From contig BDSL01000194.1 of the NCBI GenBank assembly GCA_003116995.1, forward strand, positions 19,137 to 83,136: a stretch of DNA of 64,000 bases, written 5' to 3'. The translations under genes and the position numbers were made by a program. Positions 44,126 to 54,731 of the stretch are shown here, in pieces; the first letter of the stretch is position 1, and each line of letters opens with the position of its first letter. The stretch comes from Yamagishiella unicocca. Lineage: Eukaryota; Chlorophyta; Chlorophyceae; Chlamydomonadales; Volvocaceae. The notes beneath the pieces are model-generated. The model did no database searches and was not told where the DNA came from. It saw only the letters and a program-made list of their open reading frames with translations.

Positions 44126-47100
44126 TCCCTTTGGTGCCCGTGCCCCCTTCGTGGTTTCTCCCTCCCCCGTCTTGCTCCCTTTCTTTTTTCTTCCCCCCGC
44201 CTCCTCTGTCTCTTTTGCTCCTCCGCCGGGCGTTTTTCCCTTGCCTTTTTCCTCCTCCTCTTCCCTCCTCTTTTTCCTGGCGTTGTTCGTCTCCTTTGCT
44301 TTGTTCCCGTCCTCTTCCCGTTCCCCTCTTCTGCGCCTTTGCCTCCCTTTCCCTCTCCTTTCCCTGCTCTTTCCCCTTCTTTTGTTTTTCTTCCCCCGCC
44401 CGGGGCCCTCCTTCTTTGCGCTGTTTGTTCTTCTTTCCCCGGCTTTTTTCCCTTGCTTTCTTTTCTTTCCTTTCCCTCCCGGTCCCGCTCTCCGTCGTTC
44501 TCGTGGTTGTTCTCCCGTCTTGGCCTTTTCCCCGTGTCCTCTGCTCTTCCCCCCCTCCTCGCCTGTCCCTGTCTTCCTTGTTGCTTCTCTGCTTTTCCCC
44601 CCTCCTTCCTGTTCTGGCCTCCCTCCCCGCCCCTTTTTTCTCTTTCCTCCCTTTTTCCGCCCCCTTCGTTGTTCGGTCCTCCCCCCTCCCCCCTCTCTTG
44701 CCTCGGTCCCCTGCTCGGCTCTCCTGTTGCTGGTGCCCCTCCGTTCTTTCTCGCTCCCCTTCCTTTCCCCGCTTCCGCTCTCGCTTCCCCCGTGCTTGGC
44801 CCCTGTCCCGCCCTTTGGTCCCCCTCCCCCTCCGCCTTCCCGCCGGCCCCCCTCCTGGCTGTCCTCCCTCGCTTTCCCCTCCCCCCGTTTTGGTTGCCCT
44901 GCTTGGCCCCCCCGTCTGTGTCCCGTCGGTGCCCGGTTTCCCCGCCCCGGGCCTGCTTTCCTGCTTTCTCGCCCTCCTTGCGCCCCTCCTCCGGCTTCGT
45001 TTGTCTTCGTTTTTTCGCCGCTCCCTCCGTCTCCGCCCCTTTTTCCTTTCCCCTCCGTTTTCTTCCCCCGGCGCCTCCCGTCCCCCGGCCCTTTCTTTCG
45101 GCCTTCCCCCTTCCTGTCCTTTTCCGCGTGGCCCTCCCCCCTGCCCGCCCGCCCTGCCTCCTCCCCCCGTTTCCCTCCTCCCTCTTGCCGGCCTCGTCCT
45201 TGTTTCCCTTTTCCCCTCTCCGCGCGTGCTTTTCGTCCCCGTCCCCGTGCCTCTTTTTCCGGCCCTCCTCCCCTTTTCCCGTTTTGCCTCCGCTTCTCCC
45301 CGCTTCTTGTCCTCCCGTTGTGCCTCTTTCCTTTCCCCCGCCCTCCTTCCCGCGGGCTCTTTTCCCCTTTTTTTCCCCGTTCCTTCCTCTCCCTCCTCCG
45401 TTGCTCTCCTCTCTTTCCCTCTGCCCTTGTCCCTTGCCCTGCCCTTTTCCGTCCTGGCCGTCCCCCGGGCGGTCCCCCGGTCCCCGTGTTCCCCTCCTCT
45501 TTCCCCCTTTGTTTCCCTCGTCTGTGCCGTTTGTTTCCCCGCCGTCGCTGCCCTTCCCCTCCTTGGTTGCTCTTTCCGCGCCTTCTGCCTTTTCTTTGCT
45601 GCGGTCCCTGGTGTGTTGCCCCTCCCGTCCTCCGGTCCCCCTTCTTCCCCTTTTCCGTGTTCCCTTCGTCCGGCGTCTTCCTCCCTCTCTGCTCTGCCCT
45701 GCTTTCTCCTCTTCCCGTCTCCTTTTTCTTCCCCGCGCCTGCCTTCTTTTTTTTCCTTTTTTTCTCTGTTTGTTCTCTTCCCCCGTCCCCTCCGCTTTTG
45801 TTTCTCCCTTTTTTTTCCTTCCCTCTCGTTGCCTTCCTTTCCTCCTTTTTGTCTTCCTCCCGCCCCTGCCCCGCGGTCTTTCTCTTCCTCCCTCCCCTCT
45901 CCTCTTGTGTTTGTCCTGGCCCCTGCTCGCTGGCTGTCTCCGTCCGCGTCTTCTCCCTCCTCCCTCCTCCTCCTCCTTCCGCTGTTTCTCTCCTGGCCTC
46001 GGTCTCTCTGTTCTCTTCGTTGGTGCCTCCTCCTCCTCCGCCCCCTCTTGCCCCTCTTTTTCTTGTTCCCCTCCTTCCCGCTGCGCCCGCCTCTCCCTCT
46101 TCTTCCCTCCTCCTTTTTCCCCTTCGCTTCCCCGGCTTGGCTCGCCTTCCCTTTGGGTGCTCTCTTCGCTCGCTTCTGCCTTCCCTCCTCCTTCTTTCCC
46201 TCTGGCTTTGCCTTTTTTCTCTTTTTCCCCTCCGTCTTTGGTTTCTTTCCCCCGCCTCTTTGCTCTTTTCTTGCCTCTTTCCCCCTGCTTTCCCTTTCTC
46301 CCTCCCCCTGTTTTTCGTCCCCCCCTCTTTTCCCTCTTTCTTTTCTGTTGTTTCCCCTCTGCCCTCCGCGCGTTCTCTCCTTTCTCCGCTCCTTTTTTTT
46401 TCTTTTGTTTTCGCCCGCCCCCTCCCGTGTTCCTCTTTTTGCTGTTTTTCCCGCCCCTCCCTCTTTTCCCGCTTTGTTTCTTTGCTTCGCTGCCTGTTGT
46501 CCCCCTCCCGGGGCCCGTGTTCTCCCCCGTTCGTTCCCGGTGCCTGGTTGTTCGCTTTCCCCGCCTCTGTCTTCCCCTTGTTGCCTTTTTTCTCTTTGGT
46601 GTGCTTGTCCTCCCCTTCGGCGCCCGCCTCTCCTCTGCCTTTCTTTCCCCTTCTTTTTGCCCGCGGCCCCCGCCCCCCCCGGCCTGTCTTTCCTCTTGTC
46701 TCCCTTTCTTCCCTCCTGTTCTTTTTCGCTCCTTTTTTCCCTCGTTCCCGGTGGTGCCCCCCTTGCTTCCCCGCTCCCCGGCTTGCCGTCTTTTTCCCCC
46801 TTTTCTTTTTCGCTGCTTTTTCCCCTCTTCCCTCTTTTTCTTTTCGTTGTTCTTTTTTTTTTTTTCTCGTTCCGTGCTCTTGCCGTTCTCTGCTTTGTTC
46901 CGTTTCCCCCTCCCTTCCCGCTCCTTTTGTTGTGTCTTTTTCGTCCCCCCGGGGCCGCCTTTCCCCTTCTCGGCTTTTCCCCTTTTCGTTCCCCTGCCTC
47001 CCGCTTGTCCCTCCTTGTCCGCGGCCCGTTGCTTTTTTGTCTTTTGTGCTCGCCTTTGTCCCTCCCCCCTCCCGTGCCGCTGTTCCCCCCCCGGCTTTTT

Positions 47101-50100
47101 GCTTGCCCCTGTTTTCTGCGTCCCGTTCCCCCCGCGTTTCTCCCCTGTTTTGTCCCCCCTTTCCTTTTGCGGCTGCCTTTCGTCCTCCTTGCCCTGTGTT
47201 TCGTTTTTTTGCTTTTGTTCCCCTCCCCTCTTTCTCTTTCTCTCGTTGTCTCTTGCCTGCCCCGTCCTTTCCTCTTTCTCCTGCCCTTGGTGCCTCCGGC
47301 CTTTTTTTTCTCGTTTCCTTCCCCGCCCCTCCTTCCCTCGTCCCCCCCTTTGTTCCGCTGCTGCGCCCTTCTGTTTGCTTCGCTTCTCTGGTTTTCCCTT
47401 TTCCTTGTTCGTCGTTCCCCCCCCTCGTTTTTTGGTTTCTTTTGCTCCCCTTTTCCCTCCTTTCCGCCCCCTCTCCCTTCCTCCTTGTTGTGCCCCCCCC
47501 GTGGTCTCTTCCCCCGCCGGCCCTTTGCCTTTGGCCCCCGTCGTGCCCCCGCCGGGGCCCTTTCGTCTTCTCCGCTCCTCCTTTCCTCCTCCCCTTCCCT
47601 CCCTCCCCCCCGGGCTGTTGGCCGCCCCTCTTTTTCCTGTCCTCGTTCCCCTCCCCTCTTGCTTCTTCTCCTTTTTTCCTGCCTCTCCGCCCCTCTCCTT
47701 CCTCCGCCCCTTTTTTTCCTTCCCCCTTCCCCTCCTTTCCCCCCGTGTCCCTTCCCCCGGCTTGCCTCCCGTGCTTCCCTTTTGTTGTCGCTTCCTCCTT
47801 CTCCCTGCGTTCGCCGGCCCTGCTGGTCCCCCGTTTTCTCCGTTCCCTGCCCTCCTTTTGTGCGTCCCTCTTTCCCCCTCCTTGCTCTTTCGCCCCCCTC
47901 CTCCCTCTCCCGGCCTGGGCTGTTTTTTGGTTTTCCGTTTTCCCCCGTTTCCCCGTTCCTGTTTCTCCCCCCGGCTGCCTTCTTCGCCCTTCCCCCGCCT
48001 TCTTCCCCGCCCCTGTCCTCGCGCCTTCCTCTCCCTCCCCTTTGCGTTCCCCTCCCTTCTTTGTCCCCGCTTTTTTCTTCCTGGTCCCCTCCCTTTCTTT
48101 CCCTCCCCCGTTCTTCCCCGTTGTCGCTCCTTTTGCCTTGCCCTCTCCCTCTTCGTTCCGTTTCGTCTCGCTTCCGCCGCCCCGTCGTTCTTTGTCCCTT
48201 TTTGGTTTTGTGTTTTTTTGGTTGCCCCCTTCGCCGCTCCTCTGCCCCCCTTCCTCGTTGCGGCGGTTTTTTTCTTCCGGGGCCCCTCCCTTTTTTCCTC
48301 TCCTTTTTCCTCTCCCTCGCTGCCCCTCTTTTTCTCGTCTCTCTCTCGTGGTCTGCCTTCTTTGCCCCGTCGTTTCCCTCTCTTCCCCTCCTGTTCCCCT
48401 CCTGGTCCGCGGCTTGCTCTGTTTTTTCTCCCGCCGTTTTGCGCCCCGTCTTTTTGCTCTTCTTTTCTTCCTTTTCTTCCTTTGGCCGCCCCTCCCCGCC
48501 TTGGTTCCCCCCCGGGGCCCGCCCCCGCCGGGGGCCCCGTCCCCCTTCGCCCTTTTTTTCTTCCCTCTGGCGCGTCTTTCCTCTCGTCCCGTGCCCTTTG
48601 TTGCCTTGCCTTCCGCCCCCGTGGTCTGCCCTTTCGCGTCCCTCCTGTTTTCTCTTCCGTCTCCGTCCGCTTCTTTCTTTTGCCTCCCGCGTTGTGTTCT
48701 CCTGGCCTCTTGGTCTGTTCCGTCTCCCTTCCTCGCTGCCGCCTTCCCCTTCGGGGCCGTCGCCCCGGGGCTTGTTGCTTTTTCCGCTCTTTCCCCCTTC
48801 CCCGTGTCTTCTTGTTTCTCTTTGTCCCTGCCCTCTTCTTTCTTCCTTCTGTTCCTCCCTCGGTTTTGTTTGTGCCTCCTCCTTCTTTTTCTTTTGTTTC
48901 TCTCCTCCTTTTTGCTCTTTTCGCCCCGTTTTTCCCCTCCCCTCCCCTTTGGTTGCTGCCGCCTCCCCTCGCTCTGTGTTCCTCCCGCTTCCCTTTCTTT
49001 TTGCCTTTGGCTCTTCTCCCTTTGGGGGCCGCCCGTCCGCGGTCCCCGTTTGTCCTTGCTTTCCGGCGTTGGGTCCTTTTCTTCTTTTGTTTTTTTTTCT
49101 TCCGCCGGCCGCCCCCCGGCCCCCTTTGGCCGCCCCCGTCTCCCTTTTCCGCGTTGCTGCCCTTCTCCTTTTTTTCTTCTCCTTCCCTTGCTTTTTTCCC
49201 TCTCCTTCTGTTTTTTGTGTCCTTTGTTTCTTCCCTCCCGGTTTTCTTTTTTTCGCTCCCGTGCTCGTCGCCTCCCGTTTCTTCCCCTCTTTTTCCGGCT
49301 CCTGCCTTTTCCTCCTTTTTTGCCCTGCTTCCCCCCTGCTCGCCGGTGCGCTTGGTCCCTCCTGGCGTCCTCTCCCCGCCTGTTCTCCGGTTCCCGTTTC
49401 CGCCTTCTCCGTTCCCTTTTGTCCGTGTTTTTTTTTCCTCTCTCCTCCCTCGCGCTCTCCCTTGGTCTCCCTTTTCCCCCCCCCCTGCGTTGTTGGCGCC
49501 GCTCCTTGCCTCCCCCTCCTTGTGTCCGTCGCCTCCTCGCGTCCGTGTCTTCCCCCTCCCCCCCCGCCCCCCTCCCGTTTTTGTCGTTTCTGTCCTCCCT
49601 TCTTTTCGTCCCCTCTGGGGCGCCGTGTCCCCTTCGGTGTTCCTTTTGCTCCCTCCTTTTTCCTCTTCCCCTTTTTTCCCCCCGCCCCTTCCTGCTCTTT
49701 TCCTGGCCCGCCCTCCGTTCCCCCCTCCCCCCCTTTCCTCGGTTTTCCCGTTTTCTCCTGTCCTGTTTCCGGCTTCCTCCTTTCCCCTCCCCTTTTCCCT
49801 TTGGTCCTGTTTTTTCTGCCCCTTGCCGCCTCCGCTTGGCCGCCGCTCCCCTCCTTGTTCTTCCCTTCCTTTCCCTCCTTTTTGCCTCTGCCCTTTGGCC
49901 GCCTTTCGTTGTTTGTTGCCCCTTCTCTTGTTGCTTCTCCTTTTGTTGGCTCTCTCCTTCCGTCGCCCCTCCTTGCGTCGCCCCCGTCCCTTTTTTTCTC
50001 CTCTTCTTTCCCGTTTTTGTTTTTCCCGCTCGTCTCGCTTGTCGCTTTCCCCGCGCCTTTCCCCCCGGGGCCCCCTCGTCCCCCTTTTTGTCCCCCTCGG

Positions 50101-50984
50101 TCTTTTTTTCTCTCTTTTCTTCTTCTCTCTTTTCGTTTTTCTCTTCTTCTTCTTTTTCCTCTGCTTGTTCGTGTCCCCTGGTCCTCGTCGCTTCCCTCCC
50201 TTTCTTCTCGGCTCCGTCCCCGCTTGCTCTCCGGTTTTGTGTTTTGCTTGTTTGCCTTTGCTTTTTTCCTCTCCCCGTTTCGCCTTTGTTCGCTCTCCGC
50301 CCGGCCTGGGGGGGCTCTTTTTTCTTGTCTCTTTTTGTCTTTCGGCTGCCTGGTCCTCCGGCTTCTTTCCTCGGTTCCTCTTTTTTTTCCTCCTTTGTTT
50401 TTCTTTTCCCCCTCCCTTTCCTTCTGGTTTTTTTCCCCCTTTCCCCCTGGGCTCCCTTTTTTGTTGTTCTCCTTTTCCGTCTTCTCTTTCCCCTTGTTTT
50501 CTTGTTCCCTGCTGCGCGTGGCGCGCTCGCTTTCCGTGTCCCCTGGCCCCTCCTTTCTTGTTCTTCTGCCCCCCTGGCTCGGCGCCTTCCCCTTGCTGTC
50601 CGGCCGCCCCGCCCTTTGTGCCGCTTTTTCCTTCCCCTTCCCCCTCCCCCTCGTTTTCTGGCTCCCTCCCCTTTTTTCTCGTTTCCCCGTTCTTGTCCCC
50701 CTGCCCTTCCCTGTCCTCCTTCGCCTCTCCTCTTTTGTGCTTCTGTCTCTTCTTCCTCCTCCACCGCCTCCCCCTCGTCGTTTCCTTCTTTCCCCCGCGG
50801 GGCTGCCCCCTCCCGCTCCCCCCCGCTTTTCCTCTTCCTCCCTTCCTCTCGCTCCGTCGTTTCCTCGCCTTCCCCTCCTGTCCTCGTCCCTCCCCTTCCC
50901 TCTCCCCCTCCCCTCGGCTCTCCCCTCGCTTTTCTTCCCCCTCCCCTTTGTCCCCCTTCGGTTCGTTTGTTCTTTTCTTCGCCC
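44126..50984. other. 6.9-kb T-rich spacer
   Basis: The longest spacer, with many TTTCC and CTTTT words and little G. Two short GC elements interrupt it: about 48,475-48,540 (TTTGGCCGCCCC, CCCGCCGGGGGCCC) and about 49,080-49,140 (GGCCGCCCCC units). One A occurs at 50,763. No gene recognised. Confidence 0.65.
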
Positions 50985-51145
50985 GGCTCTTCCCCTCTGG
51001 GGCCCGTCGCTTTGTTTCTTGTCGCTTTGTTTCTTGTCCCCTGCGGGGCCTCCGCCCCCGCTCCTTTTCCCCCTCGGGCCTCCCCTTTGGTTTTTTTCTT
51101 CTCCCGGCCGCTCCTTTGGCCCCCGCCGGCCGCCCCTCTCCCCTT
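50985..51145 (+). repeat. Repeat island 31 (E joined to B-H)
   Basis: E at 50,986 with one C fewer than usual after the GGGG, a double B leader, CCCCTGCGGGG, H, then TTTGGTTTTTTTCTTC and two GGCCGC units. Confidence 0.85.
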
Positions 51146-52079
51146 TCTTTTTGTTTTTTCGTTTTGCCTTTGTTTCTTCCTTTGCCCGCCCGCCCCCCGC
51201 GTTCGCTCTTGTTGGCGGTTCCTTCCTTTCCTCTTGCTTCCCTCTCTCCGCCTCTGTTCGTCCGGCTGTGCCGTTCCTGCCGCTCGCCCTGCCCCTCTTC
51301 CTTTTCTCCTGTCTGCTCCCCGCCTCTCCGCTCGCCCCTGCCGCTCGTCCCGCTGCTCTCGGTCGTCCTTCTCCCCTGTTTCCCTGCGGGCCCTCCCTTT
51401 GCTCGTTCCCCTCCCTCCCCCTTCTGCCCTCCCTGCGCCCTCCTCTCCCTTCCCCTTCCTCTTTCGTCTTTCTCTCTCCCCGTCCGGCCCTTCCCTCTCC
51501 CTTCCGCGCCCGTTCCCGGTCGTTCCGCTCCCCGTTTGCTTGCTTTCCCCCCCGGCGCCTTGCCCTTGCTCCCTTTCCGGCTCCTCGTTTTCCTCTTCCC
51601 CTTCTCCCGTTTCGTTGCCTTCTCTTTCTCTTTCCCCCCTCCCGTGGCCCTCTGTTTCTCGTTCCCCTCCCTGGGGTTCCCCGCCCTTTCGCTTCCGTCC
51701 TCCTCTCCTTCGTTCGTCCGTCTCCCTCTCTTGCTTTGTCTTGTTTCCCCTCCCCCCCCCCTCTTCGCTTTCTTCCCTGCCTCCTCCCTGCCTCCCCGTT
51801 GCTTCCCTCCGCCCTCCTCGCTCCTCCCCCTCGGCCCCCCGGCCTCGCCCCGCTGCCCTCTTGCTTGTCCGGCCCTCCCTCTCCCGCCTGCGTTCTGGGC
51901 CTCTTGCTTTTTCCGTTGCCCTTCTTGTTTCTCCTTCTTCCCCTCCTTCTTCTCCTTTCTTCTTCCTTTTTCGCCCGTCTTCGCCTGTCGTCCTCTGTCC
52001 GCCCCGGTCGTCCCCTTTCCCCTTTGTTCCCCCTTTCCCGGGTGTCCCTCCTCTGTCGTTTCCCTTTGTTCCCCCCGGG
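51146..52079. other. Pyrimidine-rich spacer
   Basis: C/T-rich and unique-looking; no modules. Confidence 0.55.
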
Positions 52080-52720
52080 GCCCCCCCGCTTCCCTCCCCG
52101 CCGGGGCTGTGTTTGTTTCCTCCTTTGTTGTTTCGTTTTGCCTTTGGGTTCTTTCTTGTCGCTTTGTTTCTTGTCCCCTGCGGGGCCTCCGCCCCACGCT
52201 CCTTTTCCCCCTCGGGGCCTCTCCTTTGTTTTTTTTCGTGTTTTGTTTCCCTTCTTTTTCCCTCCTTTTCTTTTCTTTTCTTGTCTTTTCTTCCTCTGGC
52301 CGCCCCCCCCCCGTCTTGTTTCCCTTCGTCCCTCTTCTTTTTGCCTTTCCCCGCCGGGGCCTTTTTCTTCCTTTGGTCCCCCGCCGGGGCCCCGCCCCCC
52401 GGGCCGCCCCGTCTTTTGCCTCTGTTTCTTCCTTTGGCCGCCCCCCCCCCCGGGGCCGGCTCTCTTTTTCTTTTCCCCTGCGGGGCCCTCCCTCTCGCCC
52501 CCGGCCCTCCTTTGGCCGCCCCCGCCCCCCGTTGTTTTTTTCTTTTGCCGTCCCCTCTGGGGCCGGCCCCCCGCCGGGGCCCGCCCCGCCCCTCCCCGCG
52601 CGTTTTTTTTCCGCCTCCCTCCTCCTGTTCCTTTGGGGCCTTTTTCTTCCCTCCCCGCGGGCCTTCCCTCCGGTCCCCGCCGGGCCCCCCCCCTCCCTCC
52701 CCTTCGGGGCTGTCCGCGTT
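52080..52720 (+). repeat. Repeat island 32 with a B-H copy carrying an A
   Basis: CCCCGCCGGGG, then a B-H composite (52,157-52,221) whose A at 52,196 stands where other copies have C. F and D follow (52,318-52,410), then CCCCTGCGGGG, the CCGTTGTTTTTTTCTTTTG leader into G (52,543-52,590), and a CTTCCCTCCCCGCGGGCC variant of A. Confidence 0.87.
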
Positions 52721-53329
52721 TCCCCCCCCCCGCTGCCCCTTCTCCCCTCGTTCTTTTTGGCCCTTTCCGCCTGGCTTCGCCCGTCCCGTCGTCCCGCTGG
52801 CCTGTCCCCGTGTTGTTCCCTCCCCTCCCGTCCCCCGCCGCGCCCCTCCCGTCGCTTTCCTCTCTTTTCTCTCCTCTTTCCCCTCTCTCCCGTCTTTTTC
52901 TCGTCTCCCCTCCTTTTTCCCCCTCTTGCCCCCCCGTTTCCCCCCCGCCGCCTGGCCTTTGCCCGCGGTGCCCCGGCCTTGTCGTTCTTCTCCTCTGTTT
53001 TCCCCCCCTCCCCCGCCCGGTCCCGCCCCTCCCCTTTGTCCCCGCCCCGGCGCCCCCTGTCTTCCGCTCTTGTCCGCTCCCTCTCTTTTTGCTTGTTTCC
53101 CCCGCCGGGGGCCCGCCCCCTCCCCTCGTGTTCGTTCGTTTTTTCTTGCCGGGGCCGGCTTTGCCCCTGCGGCCTTCGGCTTCTGCGCCCCCCGCGCTCC
53201 CCGCCTGCTCCCCCCTGCGCTTTCTCTCCCTCTTCTCTTTGTTCTTTTTTTCGTTCTCCTTTCCCCCTCTTTTCCCCTCTTTTTCCTTTTTTGTCCCCGT
53301 CGCTTTCTCTCTTCCTCTTCGTTCTTTTC
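52721..53329. other. Pyrimidine-rich spacer
   Basis: C/T-rich with GCCGGGGCCGGC near 53,150. No coding signal. Confidence 0.55.
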
Positions 53330-53705
53330 TTCCCCCCGCCGCCCCCCCGCCGGGGCCTGTCTTGCCGTCCCCTCTGGGGCTCTCCTCTGGTCCCTCCCCC
53401 CCGGGGCTGTCCGCGTCGTCCCCTCTTTTCTTTCCCCTTCTTTTTGTTTTTTTCTTCCCCGTTTTGCCTTTGTTTCTTTCCCCCCCCGTTTTTTTCCTCT
53501 TTTGTTGGTTCTTCCTTTGGCCCCCCCCCCCCTCCCCTTTGTTTTTGCCCTCGGCCCCGCCTTTTTCTTCCCGTTTGTTTCTTCCTTTGGCGCCCCCGTC
53601 CCCTTCGGGGCCGGCCCCCGCCGCGGGCCGCCGGGCCCTCTTTGCCTTCTTTTTCCTGCCGGTCCCCCCCCGCCGGGGGCCGCCCCCTGGGGCGTCTTTG
53701 TCCTC
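53330..53705 (+). repeat. Repeat island 33
   Basis: CCCCGCCGGGGCC, CCCCTCTGGGGC, T-rich leaders, CCCCTTCGGGGCCGGCCCC into the CCGCGGGCC palindrome, and CCCGCCGGGGGCC. Confidence 0.82.
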
Positions 53706-54365
53706 GTTCCCCGCCTCCCGTTCCGTCCGTTCTTCTGTCCTTCCTCCCTCGCTGCCCCCTTCCGCCCTTCTCCTCCGGTCCCCCGCCCCTTCTCCCCCTT
53801 CTCCTCCCTTCCCCTCCCCGGTCGGCCTTGCCCCTCCGCCCCTCGGTTCCCCGCCGCTCGCTCTCCCCTGCGCTCCTGCCGCTTTTTTCTGTCCTCCTCC
53901 TCTCTCTTCCCCCTTCGCCCCCCCGTTTCTTTCCTCTTTCCCTCTCCTTTCGGCTGCTTTTCCCCTGGTCGCTTGCTTTCCGCTCTCTCTGCTTCCCTCC
54001 CGTTCTCCTCTTCTTTTGCCCTCTCCGCCCGCTCTCCCCTCCCCCGGCTCCCTCTCCCTCCTCCCCGTTCCGTCGCTTCCGCTCCCCCCTTGTCCGCCTC
54101 TTTTTTTCGCTCTGCCCCTCCCTCCCTCCTCCGTCTCTTTTCCCCTCGCGTTTCCCGCTCCGCCTTTCTTTCTTTGTCGCTTCTCCACTCTCCTCCTCTT
54201 TTTTCGTTTGCCTTTGGCCCCCTCCTTTCTCTTTTGTTTCCTCCCCGGGCTGTCGGTTCCTCCTTTTTGGGGCTGCCCCCCCTCGCTTCCCTTCGCCCCT
54301 TGTTTTTGCTTTCGTTGGCTGTCCGGCCCTCCCCCTCTTTTTTCCCCTCCCCCCGTCGTTTCCCT
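53706..54365. other. Pyrimidine-rich spacer containing one A
   Basis: C/T-rich; one A at 54,187. No modules. Confidence 0.55.
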
Positions 54366-54620
54366 CCTGTTCCTTTGTTTTTTTTCGTGTTTTGTTTCCC
54401 GCCGGGCCCCCGCCTTTTCTTTTCGTTCCCCTTCGGCCTCTCCCCTGCCCGGCCCCGTCGTTTTGTTCCCCTTGGGGCCCCTCCGGGGGCTCCTCCCCCG
54501 CGGGGCCCTCCCTCCTCGTCCCTTTTCGTTCCCCTTCTTTTCGTCCCCCCGGCCCCGTCGTCGTTCTTTCTTCCTTTGGCCGCCTTCCCCTCCGGCGTTT
54601 CTTCCCCCCCGCCCGCCGGG
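54366..54620 (+). repeat. Repeat island 34
   Basis: A TTTTCGTGTTTTGTTTCCC leader, CCCCTTGGGGCCCC, CCCCGCGGGG, CCCCGGCCCCGTCGTCG and TTTGGCCGCC units. More degenerate than most islands. Confidence 0.7.
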
Positions 54621-54731
54621 GGCGTCCGCCGCTTTCCTCCTCCGCTCCCCTGCCCCCCGCGTTCCGCTCCTCTCCCGTCCCCTCCCTCTTTTTCGTCGCT
54701 TCCCGGTGTTCGCTCCTCCCCGCTTTTTTTC

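Larger units (their letters stand above)
1..54731. other. A-free domain
   Basis: Across this stretch I find five A residues on the + strand: 6028, 31989, 50763, 52196 and 54187. T, C and G occur throughout, and CpG is common. No ATG can occur on the + strand away from those five bases, and on the minus strand the only ATG is at 6029-6027. All start-like codons on + are GTG, TTG or CTG. No palindromic sequence containing A or T can exist here. I recognise no gene, rRNA or tRNA. What process keeps one base off one strand for this length is unknown; an artefact is possible. Confidence 0.9.

Noticed and set aside
31987..52197. 6,736-codon minus-strand open frame rich in Gly, Arg, Glu and Lys
   Set aside because: It starts on a GTG created by the lone A at 52,196 and stops on a TAG created by the lone A at 31,989. 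Between them the minus strand has almost no T, so no stop is possible in any frame.
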